From Bradyrhizobium sp. Arg816 (GTDB lineage Bacteria > Pseudomonadota > Alphaproteobacteria > Rhizobiales > Xanthobacteraceae): a stretch of 64,000 nucleotides of DNA. Shown here one piece after another: positions 48,351 to 59,177 of this stretch (positions within the stretch are counted from its first letter, which is position 1; every line of letters starts with the position of its first letter). The DNA lies in assembly GCF_029989365.1 (NCBI RefSeq), contig NZ_JAPRAQ010000004.1:372001-436000 (forward strand). Reading direction: 5' to 3'. The notes below the pieces were generated by a model, which worked only from the letters and a program-made list of their open reading frames with translations, had not been told where the DNA came from and did no database searches. The position numbers were made by a program, and so were the translations under genes.

Positions 48351-48377
48351 TCAGTGGATTTTCGAATGGAGGCGGCC

Positions 48378-49241
48378 ATGCTCGACCTGGAGCTCCTGCG
48401 CAGCTTCGTCTCGGTGGTCGAGGCCGGCGGCTTCACCCGCGCCGGCGAGCGGGTCCACCGCACGCAATCGACCGTCAGCCAGCAGATCAAGCGGCTGGAG
48501 GAGGACGTCGGCCAGGTCCTCTTGCACCGTGACGGCAAGGACGTGCGCCCCACTGAGGCCGGCGAACGGCTGCTGTCCTATGCCCGGCGGCTGCTCACGC
48601 TCGCCGAGGAGGCGCGCGACGTGCTGCGCGAGCCCGACAGTGAAGGCGCGATTCGGCTTGGCATCCCCGAGGATTTTGCGGCGTACCGGCTGGCAAAACT
48701 GCTCGGCGCCTTCTCGCGCTCACATCCGGGTCTGCGAATGGATGTGCGCGCCGACCAGAGCAAGAACCTGTCCCGCGACCTCGAACGCGGCGAGCTCGAC
48801 CTGGCGCTGTTCAAGCGCGAGGCCGGCGCGAAAGGCGCCATCGCGGTTTGGCCGGAGCGGGTGCACTGGGTCACCAGCAAGAGCCATCCGGTCGACGTCA
48901 ACGCCTCGTCCGTGCCGCTGATCGGATTTCCGCTCGGCTGCCTCTACCGCGCCGGCGCCATCCACGCGCTGGAAAGCGCGGGCCGCGCCTGGCACATGTC
49001 TTACTCGTCATCGAGTCTCGCGGGCATCCAGGCTGCGGTCGCCGCCGGCATGGGCTTAAGCATTTTGTCGGAGATGTCGATCCAGTCCGACCATCGCGTG
49101 CTGACCGCGAAGGACGGTTTTGAGCCGATCAACCGGACCGAAGTGGCGCTGATGGCTTCGCCCGGTGCCAGCCCCGCAACGCTGCGGCTTGCCGATCGGC
49201 TCGCGGAGTTCTGCGACAATGTACAGGCGAAGGCGGCGTGA
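48378..49241 (+). CDS. LysR family transcriptional regulator
   Basis: The 287-residue regulator has the LysR winged helix (LDLELLRSFVSVVEAGGFTRAGERVHRTQSTVSQQIKRLEEDVGQVLLHRD). A linker helix and an effector-binding domain follow (about 90-287, IRLGIPEDFAAYRLAKLLGAF, AGIQAAVAAGMGLSIL). ATG 48378 was chosen for GGAGG five bases before it; ATGs at 48336 and 48366 are weaker. It faces the EamA exporter gene and probably controls it. With the exporter broken, the target may be lost. Confidence 0.94.
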   Translation: MLDLELLRSFVSVVEAGGFTRAGERVHRTQSTVSQQIKRLEEDVGQVLLHRDGKDVRPTEAGERLLSYARRLLTLAEEARDVLREPDSEGAIRLGIPEDFAAYRLAKLLGAFSRSHPGLRMDVRADQSKNLSRDLERGELDLALFKREAGAKGAIAVWPERVHWVTSKSHPVDVNASSVPLIGFPLGCLYRAGAIHALESAGRAWHMSYSSSSLAGIQAAVAAGMGLSILSEMSIQSDHRVLTAKDGFEPINRTEVALMASPGASPATLRLADRLAEFCDNVQAKAA

Positions 49242-49820
49242 TCACTCCGCGGCAATCACCGTGAGCTCCGGCCACAGCGCCTTCCATCGCACGGCCTTCA
49301 CCGCGTAGCTCGCCGCTGAAAAATTCGGACCCGGATTGGGCCGCGCGATCAATCCTGCAATGTCGTCGAAGCCGTGCGGCGCGTAGACCTCAAAGCCGTC
49401 GCCTGCGCGCCTCACGCCGACCTGCGTGTTCTGGGTGAGGAAGCGGTCGATGCCGCCGGTCGAGCATGTCAGGGGCGGGTAGGGCAGGCCGTGCTTGCCG
49501 GGATACCAAAGGTGCACGCGCGCCTGGTTGCGGGTCTCGATCTTGACGCCGAGATGCGAGAGCCGCGCGTGCAGCGTGCGGATCACCGTGTCCTCCGCCT
49601 CCCATGAGGTGTCAGGATCGAAATAGAACACGTCGTAATCGGCGATGCCATGATCGACCGCGCGGTCCGTGAGTACGTTCCACGCCGTCTGCACCAGACA
49701 CCCTGACACGAGCCACGCATCGGGCAGCGCGAGCGAGGCGAGCTCGCCGATGATTGCAACATTGACCGGGTTCTTCAGCGCCAGCGTGAGGAAGCGGTCG
49801 CGATCCATCGCAGCCATCAT
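49242..49820 (-). CDS. Nucleotidyltransferase family protein (DUF925/PF06042)
   Basis: The 192-residue protein belongs to the NTP_transf_6 group: LPDAWLVSGCLVQTAWNVL near the start, the acidic motif ADYDVFYFDPDTSWEAED with candidate metal-binding aspartates, and VYAPHGFDDIAGLIARPNPGPNF near the end. The usual GSD form of the motif is changed to IADYD. A nucleotide-transfer role is inferred from the fold only. The ATG follows immediately after the stop of the YjbR-like gene, so translation is likely coupled. Confidence 0.85.
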   Translation of the reverse strand: MMAAMDRDRFLTLALKNPVNVAIIGELASLALPDAWLVSGCLVQTAWNVLTDRAVDHGIADYDVFYFDPDTSWEAEDTVIRTLHARLSHLGVKIETRNQARVHLWYPGKHGLPYPPLTCSTGGIDRFLTQNTQVGVRRAGDGFEVYAPHGFDDIAGLIARPNPGPNFSAASYAVKAVRWKALWPELTVIAAE

Positions 49821-50162
49821 TCACGCGCTGGCATCGAACGTGGCGCGTGCCGTCTTCGAGGCGAGGCCGCGCCAGCGCCGCCGCAGGAACAGCTCGACGA
49901 TCGCGCGCTTCGCCTTGGACAGGCGGATCAGCACGATCGGATAGTCGGCGTAGTGATCGGTGAAATAGAAGATCTTTGGCTGGCTCTCGACCAGCATCGC
50001 GCGCTCGTCGATGGGAACGTCGGGCATGACAAGGGTGTCGCCGTCCTCCTTCAGCCGCGCCAGCATCTTCTTGCGCACTTTCAGCGCGGGCGTGCCGTAG
50101 GAGGTGCCGTCCTCGACCTCCGGCCACGTCAGCGCAAATTTTCTGACGTCGTCGAAGGTCAT
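49821..50162 (-). CDS. MmcQ/YjbR family protein
   Basis: The 113-residue protein has the MmcQ/YjbR (DUF419) pattern: MTFDDVRKFALTWPEVEDGTSYGTPALKVRKKMLARL, then ESQPKIFYFTDHYADYPIVLIRL and a final LRRRWRGLASK. The fold (CyaY-like) binds DNA in a few members, but the cell role is unknown. ATG 50162 starts the family sequence; the longer frame adds MRRRQ. It leads a two-gene unit with the nucleotidyltransferase. Confidence 0.88.
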   Translation of the reverse strand: MTFDDVRKFALTWPEVEDGTSYGTPALKVRKKMLARLKEDGDTLVMPDVPIDERAMLVESQPKIFYFTDHYADYPIVLIRLSKAKRAIVELFLRRRWRGLASKTARATFDASA

Positions 50163-50183
50163 CTGCCGTCTCCGCAATTGACG

Positions 50184-50291
50184 CCCTCATCCTGAGGAGC
50201 CCGCGAAGCGGGCGTCTCGAAGGATGGCTGCTCGAGAGATCGGGGCTTCATGGTTCGAGATGGCGCTTCGCGCCTCCTCACCATGAGGGCC
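50184..50291. repeat. REP-like palindromic element, family 5 (CCTCATCCTGAGGAG)
   Basis: The outer arms GCCCTCATCCTGAGGAGC and GCCTCCTCACCATGAGGGC are inverted copies. Inside are GGGCGTCTCGAAGGATGG and CTTCATGGTTCGAGATG arms. It lies between lepB and the YjbR-like gene. Confidence 0.75.
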
Positions 50292-50295
50292 TTCG

Positions 50296-51072
50296 TCAGT
50301 GCACCGCGGTGAAGAACCGCGCGAGCCGGAAGCCGGAGAGCCAGGTCCACACCGGCTGGCCGCGCATGCCGAGATCCCAGGATCCGAGCACGGCATCCGC
50401 GCGTCCGACCAGATTGTCGATCGGCAACAGGCCGACGCCGCCGGAGCGGAGGGGCACGCGGCTGTCGGCGGAATTGTCGCGGTTATCGCCGAGCACGAAG
50501 AGGTGGCCGGGCGGCACCGTCACTTCAGGCGTGTTGTCGAGCGGACCGTTGTCGCGCATCTTGAAGATCAGATGCGACACGCCGTTCGGCAGCGTCTCGA
50601 TGTAGCGGTAGGCGGGCTCGCTGCCGCCATTGTCGTCTTCGGCGGCGCCAACGCCATCCGGCTTCAGCTCGGCGGGACGGTCGTTGATGAAGAGCTGGCC
50701 CTGCCGCATCTGGATGCGGTCGCCGGGCAGACCCACGACGCGCTTGACCCAGGCCTGTGAGCGATCGCCGGGCCAGCGGAACACGACGACGTCGCCCTGC
50801 TTCGGCGTCTCCGCGAAGACGCGGCCGCTTTCGGGCAGGTTGATCTGGATCGGCAGCGACGAGGTGCCGTAGCCATAGGGGAATTTCGAGGCGAGCAGCG
50901 CGTCGCCGATCAGGAGCGTCGGCTCCATCGAACCCGACGGCACGTAGAACGGCTCGGCGAGCGCGCCCTTGGCGATGAACACGGCGGCGACGATGCCGGC
51001 GAGCTGCATCAGCTGACCAGCCCAGCCGCTGCTCTTCCGCTTGGCGGTGACAGTTACCTTCTCAACGCTCAT
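50296..51072 (-). CDS. lepB: Signal peptidase I
   Basis: LepB cuts signal peptides from exported proteins at the outer face of the inner membrane. The 258-residue protein has one N-terminal span (about 20-37), the nucleophile Ser48 in VPSGSMEPTL, and the general-base Lys110 in WVKRVVGLPGDRI. Box E follows as LFVLGDNRDNSADSR. The ATG overlaps the tldD stop by four bases. Since alphaproteobacteria usually have lepB beside rnc and era, this may be a second copy; that cannot be tested here. Confidence 0.95.
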   Translation of the reverse strand: MSVEKVTVTAKRKSSGWAGQLMQLAGIVAAVFIAKGALAEPFYVPSGSMEPTLLIGDALLASKFPYGYGTSSLPIQINLPESGRVFAETPKQGDVVVFRWPGDRSQAWVKRVVGLPGDRIQMRQGQLFINDRPAELKPDGVGAAEDDNGGSEPAYRYIETLPNGVSHLIFKMRDNGPLDNTPEVTVPPGHLFVLGDNRDNSADSRVPLRSGGVGLLPIDNLVGRADAVLGSWDLGMRGQPVWTWLSGFRLARFFTAVH

Positions 51073-52496
51073 GCGCCCGTTCCACCTACAGTAATACGTT
51101 CCATCAGAAGCGACGGCTGGCCGACGCCGACGGGCACGCCCTGACCGTTCTTGCCGCAGGTGCCGATGCCGGTATCCAGCGCGAGATCGTTGCCGATCAT
51201 GCGGATGCGATGCAAATCGGTCGGCCCGTTGCCGATCAGCATGGCGCCCTTCAGCGGCGCGCCAATCTTGCCATTCTCGATCTTGTAGGCCTCGGTGCAC
51301 TGGAACACGTATTTGCCCGAGGTGATGTCGACCTGGCCGCCGCCGAAATTCGCGGCGAACACGCCGTTCTTCACGGACGCCAGGATCTCGGCCGGATCGC
51401 GGTCGCCCGCGAGCATGTAGGTGTTGGTCATGCGCGGCATCGGCACATGGGCATAGCCCTGGCGGCGGCCGTTGCCGGTCGGCTTCATGTTCATCAGGCG
51501 CGCGTTCTGGCGGTCCTGCATGTAGCCGACCAGAATGCCGTCCTCGATCAGCACGGTGCGGTTGGTCGGCGTGCCCTCGTCGTCGATCGACAGCGAGCCG
51601 CGGCGAGAGGCAATGGTGCCGTCGTCGACCACGGTGACGCCCTTGGCCGCGACCTGCTGGCCCATCAGGCCGGCGAACGCGGACGTCTTCTTGCGGTTGA
51701 AATCGCCTTCGAGGCCATGGCCGACCGCCTCATGCAGCATCACGCCGGGCCAGCCGGCACCAAGCACGACGTCCATCTCGCCGGCGGGGGCGGGGATCGA
51801 TTCCAGATTGACCAGGGCCTCGCGCAGCGCGCCGTCGGCGGCATCGCGCCAGTTCTTGCTCTCGATGAATTCGGCATAGCCGGCGCGGCCGCCATAGCCC
51901 TTGCTGCCGCTCTCCTGGCGGTCGCCCTGTCCGGCGACAACGGAGACGTTGACGCGCACCAGCGGGCGGATGTCGCGATAGCTCTCGCCGTCGGGCCGCA
52001 GGATCTCGACCACCTGCCAGGTCGCGCCCAGGCTGACGCTGACCTGCCGCACCCGCGGATCCTTGTCGCGTAAGTAGGCGTCGATCTCGGCGAGCAGCTT
52101 CACCTTGGTCTCGAAGCCCGGCGCATCCAGCGGATTGTCGTCGGCGTAGAGCCGCACATTGGTGCGCGGGGGCGGGGCCGCAAAGCTGCCCGAATAGCCG
52201 CCGCGCACGGCGGCGACTGCGTCGGCGGCGCGAATCAGCGCCGGCAGCGACACGTCGGAGGAATGGGCATAGCCGACCGCGTCGTCCTTAACGGCGCGCA
52301 GGCCAAAGCCCTGCGATGTGTCATAGGTCGCCTGCTTCAGCCGCCCATTGTCGAACATCAGCGCTTCGGTCTGGCTGTATTCCAGGAACAGTTCGCCGTC
52401 GTCGGCACCGGCAAGCCCGCGTGCGACCTCGTTGCGGACCTGGTCGCGGTCGAGATTGGCGCGGTCGAGCAGGGAAGTTGTGGCTGGATTGGTCAT
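51069..52496 (-). CDS. tldD: TldD metallopeptidase
   Basis: TldD works with TldE (PmbA) as a zinc protease that trims unfolded peptides, for example in microcin processing and antitoxin turnover. The 475-residue protein has the metal-binding motif HEAVGHGLEGD, followed by NRKKTSAFAG, and the C-terminal NTYMLAGDRDPAEIL and GGQVDITSGKYVF. ATG 52496 matches the family start MTNPATTSLLDRA. It overlaps lepB by four bases. The partner gene is not in the window. Cytosolic. Confidence 0.96.
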   Translation of the reverse strand: MTNPATTSLLDRANLDRDQVRNEVARGLAGADDGELFLEYSQTEALMFDNGRLKQATYDTSQGFGLRAVKDDAVGYAHSSDVSLPALIRAADAVAAVRGGYSGSFAAPPPRTNVRLYADDNPLDAPGFETKVKLLAEIDAYLRDKDPRVRQVSVSLGATWQVVEILRPDGESYRDIRPLVRVNVSVVAGQGDRQESGSKGYGGRAGYAEFIESKNWRDAADGALREALVNLESIPAPAGEMDVVLGAGWPGVMLHEAVGHGLEGDFNRKKTSAFAGLMGQQVAAKGVTVVDDGTIASRRGSLSIDDEGTPTNRTVLIEDGILVGYMQDRQNARLMNMKPTGNGRRQGYAHVPMPRMTNTYMLAGDRDPAEILASVKNGVFAANFGGGQVDITSGKYVFQCTEAYKIENGKIGAPLKGAMLIGNGPTDLHRIRMIGNDLALDTGIGTCGKNGQGVPVGVGQPSLLMERITVGGTGA

Positions 52497-52616
52497 GCGT
52501 CCGTCCATTATCGGAAGATGTAGGGCAAGATAATGGTTTCCCGGCGGTTCCGCGAGGGTGCCAGGTGCCACATTACGAAACGATAGGATTCGCCGCGTGC
52601 GGACGCGCCTGCCGCC

Positions 52617-53150
52617 CTACGGCAGCTTGTCATAGCCCTCGCCGAGCCCGTTCAGGCTGAGCGGGAAGCCGATGCCTTCTTCCGGGGTCTCGAAGATGAT
52701 GAAGGTCGCGGTCTTGGCGGTGCGGAGCTGGCCGAGCAGCTTGTCGTCCATGACGACCTCGGCGACGCAGCCATTGGGCAGGCAGCGGACGAAGCCGGCG
52801 CGGCCGACGTCCTGATTGTCGAGCTTCAGCCCGAGGCCGGAGGGCAGCAGCACGCCGAGCGGGGCGACCACCCGCATCAGCCGGCTCTTCTGGTCGGCGG
52901 TCTTGAGCACGATCACGGTGAGGCCGGCATTGGAGCGGTCTTCGGCCACCACGCTCTGGATCAGAGCGCATTGCTCGGCCTGGGCGCCCGGCGGGGTGTC
53001 GCAGCGGATCTGCCAGTCGCCATGGACGGAGCGCACCGCGCCCTGCGCATGGGCGAGGCCCGGCAGCGCCATGACGACGACCGCGGCCAAGAGGGCGGCC
53101 AGCATCGTGAGGCCGCTAGCCCGCCTTGCCATGCTTCTCGAAAACCCCAT
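52617..53150 (-). CDS. Invasion-associated locus B (IalB) family protein
   Basis: The 177-residue protein has a signal peptide (ARRASGLTMLAALLAAVVVMALPGLAHAQ). A domain of the IalB family follows: VHGDWQIRCDTPPGAQAEQCALIQSV, then a C-terminal pair of cysteines in VRCLPNGCVAEVVMDDKLL. IalB was named in Bartonella, but non-pathogenic alphaproteobacteria carry several copies of unknown periplasmic role. An AGAGGGA ribosome-binding site precedes the ATG at 53150. It is 120 bases from tldD and divergent from the oxidase cluster. Confidence 0.9.
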   Translation of the reverse strand: MGFSRSMARRASGLTMLAALLAAVVVMALPGLAHAQGAVRSVHGDWQIRCDTPPGAQAEQCALIQSVVAEDRSNAGLTVIVLKTADQKSRLMRVVAPLGVLLPSGLGLKLDNQDVGRAGFVRCLPNGCVAEVVMDDKLLGQLRTAKTATFIIFETPEEGIGFPLSLNGLGEGYDKLP

Positions 53151-53418
53151 CGGGTCGGTCCCTCTGCTCGCCTGGGTCGCTCGCGCCTGGCGGACTGATA
53201 CGGGAATGACGGCGTCTTGAAGGCGATTCGCAAGCAAATTCCGCGCCGCCCACACCGCCATCGCCCGCACGAATCAGGTTCCTGCGCGGCTCTCTGCCAG
53301 TGCCTACCGCGGGCAATGCCGCTGTCAAGCCGCGGCATCCCGGGAAACGGTATTTTTCTCTGATGTTACTAGGAAATATCTTGCGGGTGATGGCTGACAG
53401 ACGGGGCTCAAGACTGCA

Positions 53419-53432
53419 TTGCGATAGATCAA
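53419..53432. promoter_or_regulatory. FixK/FNR-like box upstream of ctaC
   Basis: TTGCGATAGATCAA fits the FixK2-type pattern TTG(A/C)-N6-(T/G)CAA and the wider FNR pattern. It ends 165 bases before the ctaC start, in the 447-base gap 53151-53597, where I see no gene. An A/T-rich GTTTGAGAGGCTTGATTTC follows. Confidence 0.5.
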
Positions 53433-53597
53433 GAATTATGGTTTGAGAGGCTTGATTTCGGCGTTCTAGCGATCTGGCCCCAATTCCTCTTAGAGGTATT
53501 CTTGCGCGGCGGTTTGTCAGACGGGCGGATCGAATAAGCGTTTCCCGGAAATAGGGGGATGCACTTGGGGTGATTTCGTTAGGGGAGCGCGAACGGC

Positions 53598-54440
53598 ATG
53601 AGGATGTCGATGGGCCAGGTGGGCCGGCACTTGCTGGGATTGGGCGTGGCGGGTCTGACGCTGGCGACGGGCGGTGCGACATTCGCCGCTGAACTCGGGC
53701 AACCGGCGCCGTGGGAATGGACGCTTCAGCAATCCGCCTCCCCGGTGATGGACAACATCGTCTGGTTCCACAATTTCCTGTTCGTGCTGATCACGCTGAT
53801 CACGCTGTTCGTTCTGGCGTTGCTGGTGATCGTGGTCATGAAGTTCAACGCGAAGGCCAATCCGGTGCCGTCGCGGACCACGCACAACACGCTGATCGAG
53901 GTGGCCTGGACGCTCGTTCCGGTGCTGATCCTGGTCGGTATCTCGGTGCCGTCGTTCCGCCTGCTGTTCCTCGAGCTCGACGTGCCGAAGGCGGATTTGA
54001 CCATCAAGGCCACCGGCAAGCAGTGGTACTGGTCCTATGCCTATCCTGATAACGGCAAGTTCGAGTTCGACTCGCTTATGGCCCAGGACAAGCAGCCCCG
54101 TCTGCTCGGCGTCGACAACGAGATGGTGGTGCCGGTCAACAAGGTGGTTCGTGTCCAGGTCACCGGCGCGGACGTCATCCACGCCTTTGCGCTGCCGGCT
54201 TTCGGCGTCAAGATCGACGCCATTCCGGGGCGGCTGAACGAGACCTGGTTCAAGGCCACCAAGACCGGCATGTTCTACGGCCAGTGCTCGGAGCTCTGCG
54301 GCAAGGACCACGCCTTCATGCCGATCGCGATTCGCGTCGTGGAGGACAAGGACTTCGCCTCCTGGGTCGAAACGGCAAAGAAGAAATATGCGAGCGGCGG
54401 CACCAGCACTTTCGCCTCCGCGGCCGGCCCGACGCAGTAA
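53598..54440 (+). CDS. ctaC: Cytochrome c oxidase subunit II (aa3 type)
   Basis: Subunit II receives electrons from cytochrome c through its binuclear copper A centre. The 280-residue protein has a signal peptide (to about residue 33), two membrane spans (about 50-75 and 92-115), and the periplasmic cupredoxin domain. The CuA ligands are visible in GADVIHAFALP (His) and YGQCSELCGKDHAFMPI (two Cys, His, Met). The aromatic patch WYWSYAYPDNG for electron entry is present. First gene of the oxidase cluster, also called coxB. Confidence 0.97.
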   Translation: MRMSMGQVGRHLLGLGVAGLTLATGGATFAAELGQPAPWEWTLQQSASPVMDNIVWFHNFLFVLITLITLFVLALLVIVVMKFNAKANPVPSRTTHNTLIEVAWTLVPVLILVGISVPSFRLLFLELDVPKADLTIKATGKQWYWSYAYPDNGKFEFDSLMAQDKQPRLLGVDNEMVVPVNKVVRVQVTGADVIHAFALPAFGVKIDAIPGRLNETWFKATKTGMFYGQCSELCGKDHAFMPIAIRVVEDKDFASWVETAKKKYASGGTSTFASAAGPTQ

Positions 54441-54468
54441 GCGCCGGGCGACGGCTCGAGGGGACTGA

Positions 54469-56154
<1,686 letters not shown>

Positions 56155-56164
56155 GCCAACGCTC

Positions 56165-56187
56165 GCGGCGCCCGTGACGGGCGCCGC
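56165..56187 (+). terminator. Intra-operon hairpin between ctaD and ctaB
   Basis: A perfect 10-bp GC stem GCGGCGCCCG-TGA-CGGGCGCCGC begins 11 bases after the ctaD stop and is followed by GGCTCTTT. It may act as a partial terminator or an RNA-stability element that lowers expression of the assembly genes relative to the subunits. Confidence 0.6.
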
Positions 56188-56215
56188 GGCTCTTTACCGA
56201 AGCGAGTCAAAACTA

Positions 56216-57160
56216 GTGTCCGTCCTCGACCATAACGCCATCGACATCGATCCCCGCATCTCCGAAGCGGAGGTGGGCGACTACATTGCGCTGCTCAAGC
56301 CGCGGGTGATGTCGCTGGTGATCTTCACCGCGCTGGTCGGACTGGCGATGGCGCCCGGGCATTTCCACCCGGTGCTGGCCATCACCTCGCTGCTCTGCAT
56401 CGCAGTCGGTGCCGGCGCTTCCGGGGCGCTCAACATGGCGCTCGAAGGCGATATCGACGCCAAGATGTCGCGCACGGCAAACCGGCCGATACCGCGCGGC
56501 CGCATCACCCGTCCCGAGGCGATGGCGTTCGGCATGACGCTCGCCTTCTTCTCGGTGATGACGCTCGGCATCCTCGTCAACTGGATCGCGGGCGCGCTGC
56601 TCGCCTTCACCATCTTCTTCTACGTCGTCATCTACACGATGATCCTGAAGCGCCGGACCGCACAGAACATCGTGATCGGCGGCGCCGCCGGTGCGCTGCC
56701 GCCGGTGGTGGCGTGGGCCGCGGTCACGGGCACGGTCGACGTCGAGCCGCTGCTGCTGTTCGCCATCATCTTCTTCTGGACGCCGCCGCACTTCTGGGCG
56801 CTGGCGCTGTTCCGCTCCGACGACTACGCGCGTGCCGGCATTCCGATGCTGCCCAACGTCGCCGGTCCCGACGCGACGCGGCTTCAGATCCTGCTCTACA
56901 CCATCGTGCTGATCGCGGTCGCCGCCGCCCCGTGGGTGCTCGGCTATTTCGACGCCATCTACGGCATCGTCTCGCTGATCCTCGGCGCCGGCATGCTTGT
57001 GCTCGCGATCAACGTCTATATGCGCCGCGAGCGCAGCCAATCGCTGCGCGCGACCCGCAAGCTGTTCGCCTTCTCCATCCTGTATCTGTTCGCGCTGTTT
57101 GCGACCCTGCTGGCCGAAGTCGTGTTCCGGGCGCTTGCTCCGATGGTAGGGGGCGCATGA
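56216..57160 (+). CDS. ctaB: Protohaem IX farnesyltransferase
   Basis: CtaB adds a farnesyl group to haem b to make haem o, the precursor of haem a for this oxidase. The 314-residue integral membrane protein has [21 protein letters not shown] with the prenyl-diphosphate-binding DxxxxDxxMxRTxxRP motif, [20 protein letters not shown], and [16 protein letters not shown] at 56216 was chosen by family length; the open frame upstream is out of character. It overlaps the next small gene by four bases. Confidence 0.95.
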   Translation: MSVLDHNAIDIDPRISEAEVGDYIALLKPRVMSLVIFTALVGLAMAPGHFHPVLAITSLLCIAVGAGASGALNMALEGDIDAKMSRTANRPIPRGRITRPEAMAFGMTLAFFSVMTLGILVNWIAGALLAFTIFFYVVIYTMILKRRTAQNIVIGGAAGALPPVVAWAAVTGTVDVEPLLLFAIIFFWTPPHFWALALFRSDDYARAGIPMLPNVAGPDATRLQILLYTIVLIAVAAAPWVLGYFDAIYGIVSLILGAGMLVLAINVYMRRERSQSLRATRKLFAFSILYLFALFATLLAEVVFRALAPMVGGA

Positions 57161-57333
57161 TCGCTGGAATGGCCGACAAACCTGAGATGAATGGAATCGT
57201 CCTCACGGAGGCGCAGAAGAAGAGCCGCCGCCAGCGCTCGATTGCCATTGCTTTGGCGCTCGGCGTGCTCGTGGTGTTGTTCTTCGCCGTCACCATCGTC
57301 AAGGGACCGGCAGTCCTCGTCCGGCCGATGTAG
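57157..57333 (+). CDS. Small single-span protein of the cox cluster (CoxF-like)
   Basis: The 58-residue protein has a charged start with [13 protein letters not shown] and one membrane helix ([20 protein letters not shown]), ending [10 protein letters not shown]. Its ATG overlaps the ctaB stop (ATGA). A protein of this size and position is usual between ctaB and ctaG in rhizobia and is named CoxF in Bradyrhizobium. A role in oxidase assembly or stability is inferred from position only. Confidence 0.82.
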   Translation: MIAGMADKPEMNGIVLTEAQKKSRRQRSIAIALALGVLVVLFFAVTIVKGPAVLVRPM

Positions 57334-57338
57334 GAAAC

Positions 57339-58001
57339 ATGGATCGAGAGCCCACCATATCGCGGGATCAGAGCCGGACAGCCAAGCAGGAGCGCGGGCC
57401 TTCCAAGGGGCTTGCCAAGGGTCTTGGCCGCGACGTGCTGGTCGCCTCGATCTGCGGCGGCGTGGTGGCGCTGATGGTCGGTGCCTCCTACGCGGCGGTG
57501 CCGTTCTACAACTGGTTCTGCCGCGCCACCGGCTTCAACGGCACGACGCAGGTCGCGACGTCCGCGCCCGCCACCGGCCCGATCGCGCGCAAGATCGCGG
57601 TGCGCTTCGATTCCAACGTCGCGCCCGGCCTGCCCTGGAAGTTCGAGCCGGAGCAGAGCGAGATCGAGGTCAATATCGGCCAGGTCGTGACCGTCTTCTA
57701 CACCGTGACCAACCAGGCTGCGCGCACCACCGCGGGCCAGGCGGCCTACAACGTCGCGCCCCTGACGGTCGGCTCCTACTTCCAGAAGATCAACTGCTTC
57801 TGCTTCACCGAGCAGACCATGGCACCCGGCGAGAAGCGCGAGATGCCGGTCGTGTTCTACGTCGATCCGTCGATTGCCGACGATCACGAGAACGACGGGC
57901 TGAACACGATCACGTTGTCCTACACGTTCTATCCGGTGCGCGATCCCGTGGTGAAGCCGCTGGCGTCGGGCGAAGGCGACAAACGCAAGGGAAATCTCTG
58001 A
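57339..58001 (+). CDS. ctaG: Cytochrome c oxidase assembly protein CtaG/Cox11
   Basis: Cox11 delivers copper to the CuB site of subunit I. The 220-residue protein has one N-terminal span (about 34-56) and a periplasmic immunoglobulin-like domain. The copper-binding motif is [10 protein letters not shown] with two cysteines, and a further conserved cysteine follows the span in [20 protein letters not shown] and TLSYTFYP close the domain. It starts six bases after the CoxF-like gene. Confidence 0.96.
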   Translation: MDREPTISRDQSRTAKQERGPSKGLAKGLGRDVLVASICGGVVALMVGASYAAVPFYNWFCRATGFNGTTQVATSAPATGPIARKIAVRFDSNVAPGLPWKFEPEQSEIEVNIGQVVTVFYTVTNQAARTTAGQAAYNVAPLTVGSYFQKINCFCFTEQTMAPGEKREMPVVFYVDPSIADDHENDGLNTITLSYTFYPVRDPVVKPLASGEGDKRKGNL

Positions 58002-58080
58002 CCGCCGGGCTCATGCCGCGGGGGTTGGACACAAGGGGATAAGTGCCGGACAGGCACGGGATTGAGGAGAGAGACCGCAA

Positions 58081-58977
58081 ATGGCAACGGCGCACACCAA
58101 GCATCACGACTACCACCTGGTCGATCCCTCCCCGTGGCCCGTCGTCGGCTCCATCTCGGCCTTTGTCATGGCGGTCGGTGCGATCACCTGGATGCACCAC
58201 ATGTTCTCGGCCGCGCCGATCATCTTCGGTGCCGGCACCGTCGGCGTGATCTACACCATGGCGAGCTGGTGGGGCGATGTGATCAAGGAAGCCCAGTACA
58301 AGGGCGATCACACCCGCGTCGTGCAGCTGCATCACCGCTACGGCATGATCCTGTTCATCGCCTCCGAGGTGATGTTCTTCGTCGCCTGGTTCTGGGCCTA
58401 TTTCAACGCGGCGCTGTTCCCGGCCGACGCCGTCCACGCCACGCGCGACGCCGTGTTCGGCTGCGGTCTCGGCACCGCGGCTGGCGCCTGCGCCGTGCCC
58501 GGCACCTGGCCGCCGCATGGCATCGAGACCTTCGATCCCTGGCATCTGCCGCTCCTGAACACGCTGATCCTGCTGACATCAGGCACCACCGTGACCTGGG
58601 CGCACCACGCGTTGCTCGAGAACGATCGCCAGGGCCTGAAATACGGCCTGATCCTCACCGTCGTGCTCGGCGCGCTCTTCACCTGCGTGCAGGCCTATGA
58701 GTACAGCCACGCGGCGTTCTCGTTCGGCGGCAACGTCTATGGCGCGACCTTCTTCATGGCGACCGGCTTCCATGGTTTCCATGTGCTGGTCGGCACCATC
58801 TTCCTGCTGGTCTGCCTGTTCCGCGCCTATGCCGGCCACTTCACCCCGACACAGCACCTCGGCTTCGAGTTCGCCGCCTGGTACTGGCACTTCGTCGACG
58901 TGGTCTGGCTGTTCCTGTTCCTCTGCATCTATGTGTGGGGACACGGCGCCGAGACCATGGCCCACGGCGCGCACTGA
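58081..58977 (+). CDS. ctaE: Cytochrome c oxidase subunit III
   Basis: Subunit III stabilises the oxidase and the proton uptake path. The 298-residue protein has seven membrane spans. Motifs include the helix III glutamate region [44 protein letters not shown] and the final [15 protein letters not shown] cysteine-containing insert (about residues 122-142, [20 protein letters not shown]) is present in many alphaproteobacterial forms. Last subunit gene before a strong terminator; also called coxC. Confidence 0.97.
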   Translation: MATAHTKHHDYHLVDPSPWPVVGSISAFVMAVGAITWMHHMFSAAPIIFGAGTVGVIYTMASWWGDVIKEAQYKGDHTRVVQLHHRYGMILFIASEVMFFVAWFWAYFNAALFPADAVHATRDAVFGCGLGTAAGACAVPGTWPPHGIETFDPWHLPLLNTLILLTSGTTVTWAHHALLENDRQGLKYGLILTVVLGALFTCVQAYEYSHAAFSFGGNVYGATFFMATGFHGFHVLVGTIFLLVCLFRAYAGHFTPTQHLGFEFAAWYWHFVDVVWLFLFLCIYVWGHGAETMAHGAH

Positions 58978-58996
58978 GCCGCCTTGGACCGATCAG

Positions 58997-59022
58997 AAAG
59001 GGCGGCCGCAGGGCCGCCCTTT
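58997..59022 (+). terminator. Rho-independent terminator of the cox operon
   Basis: An 11-bp stem AAAGGGCGGCC-GCAG-GGCCGCCCTTT lies 20 bases after the ctaE stop and is followed by CGCTTTTG. Its stem is nearly the same as that of the pckA terminator. Confidence 0.85.
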
Positions 59023-59062
59023 CGCTTTTGGGCCGCCGGAAGCCTTGGCGGAAACTGTGATT

Positions 59063-59168
59063 GAGCGTTTTCGAGCGAAGTGGATACCGGTTCGCGTGAA
59101 GAAAACGCGTCAAAACAAGAATCCAGAGCTTCGGTTCTGATTCAATCAGAACCGATAATGCTCTAGAG
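59063..59168. repeat. Dispersed rhizobial intergenic repeat, family 6
   Basis: The block GAGCGTTTTCGAGCGAAGTG, AACGCGTCAAAACAAGAATC and the palindrome TCGGTTCTGAT-TCA-ATCAGAACCGA (59131-59155) resembles a repeat I recall as very frequent in Bradyrhizobium and relatives. It separates the cox operon from the DUF983/SURF1 pair. Confidence 0.7.
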
Positions 59169-59177
59169 TGCGTCATC

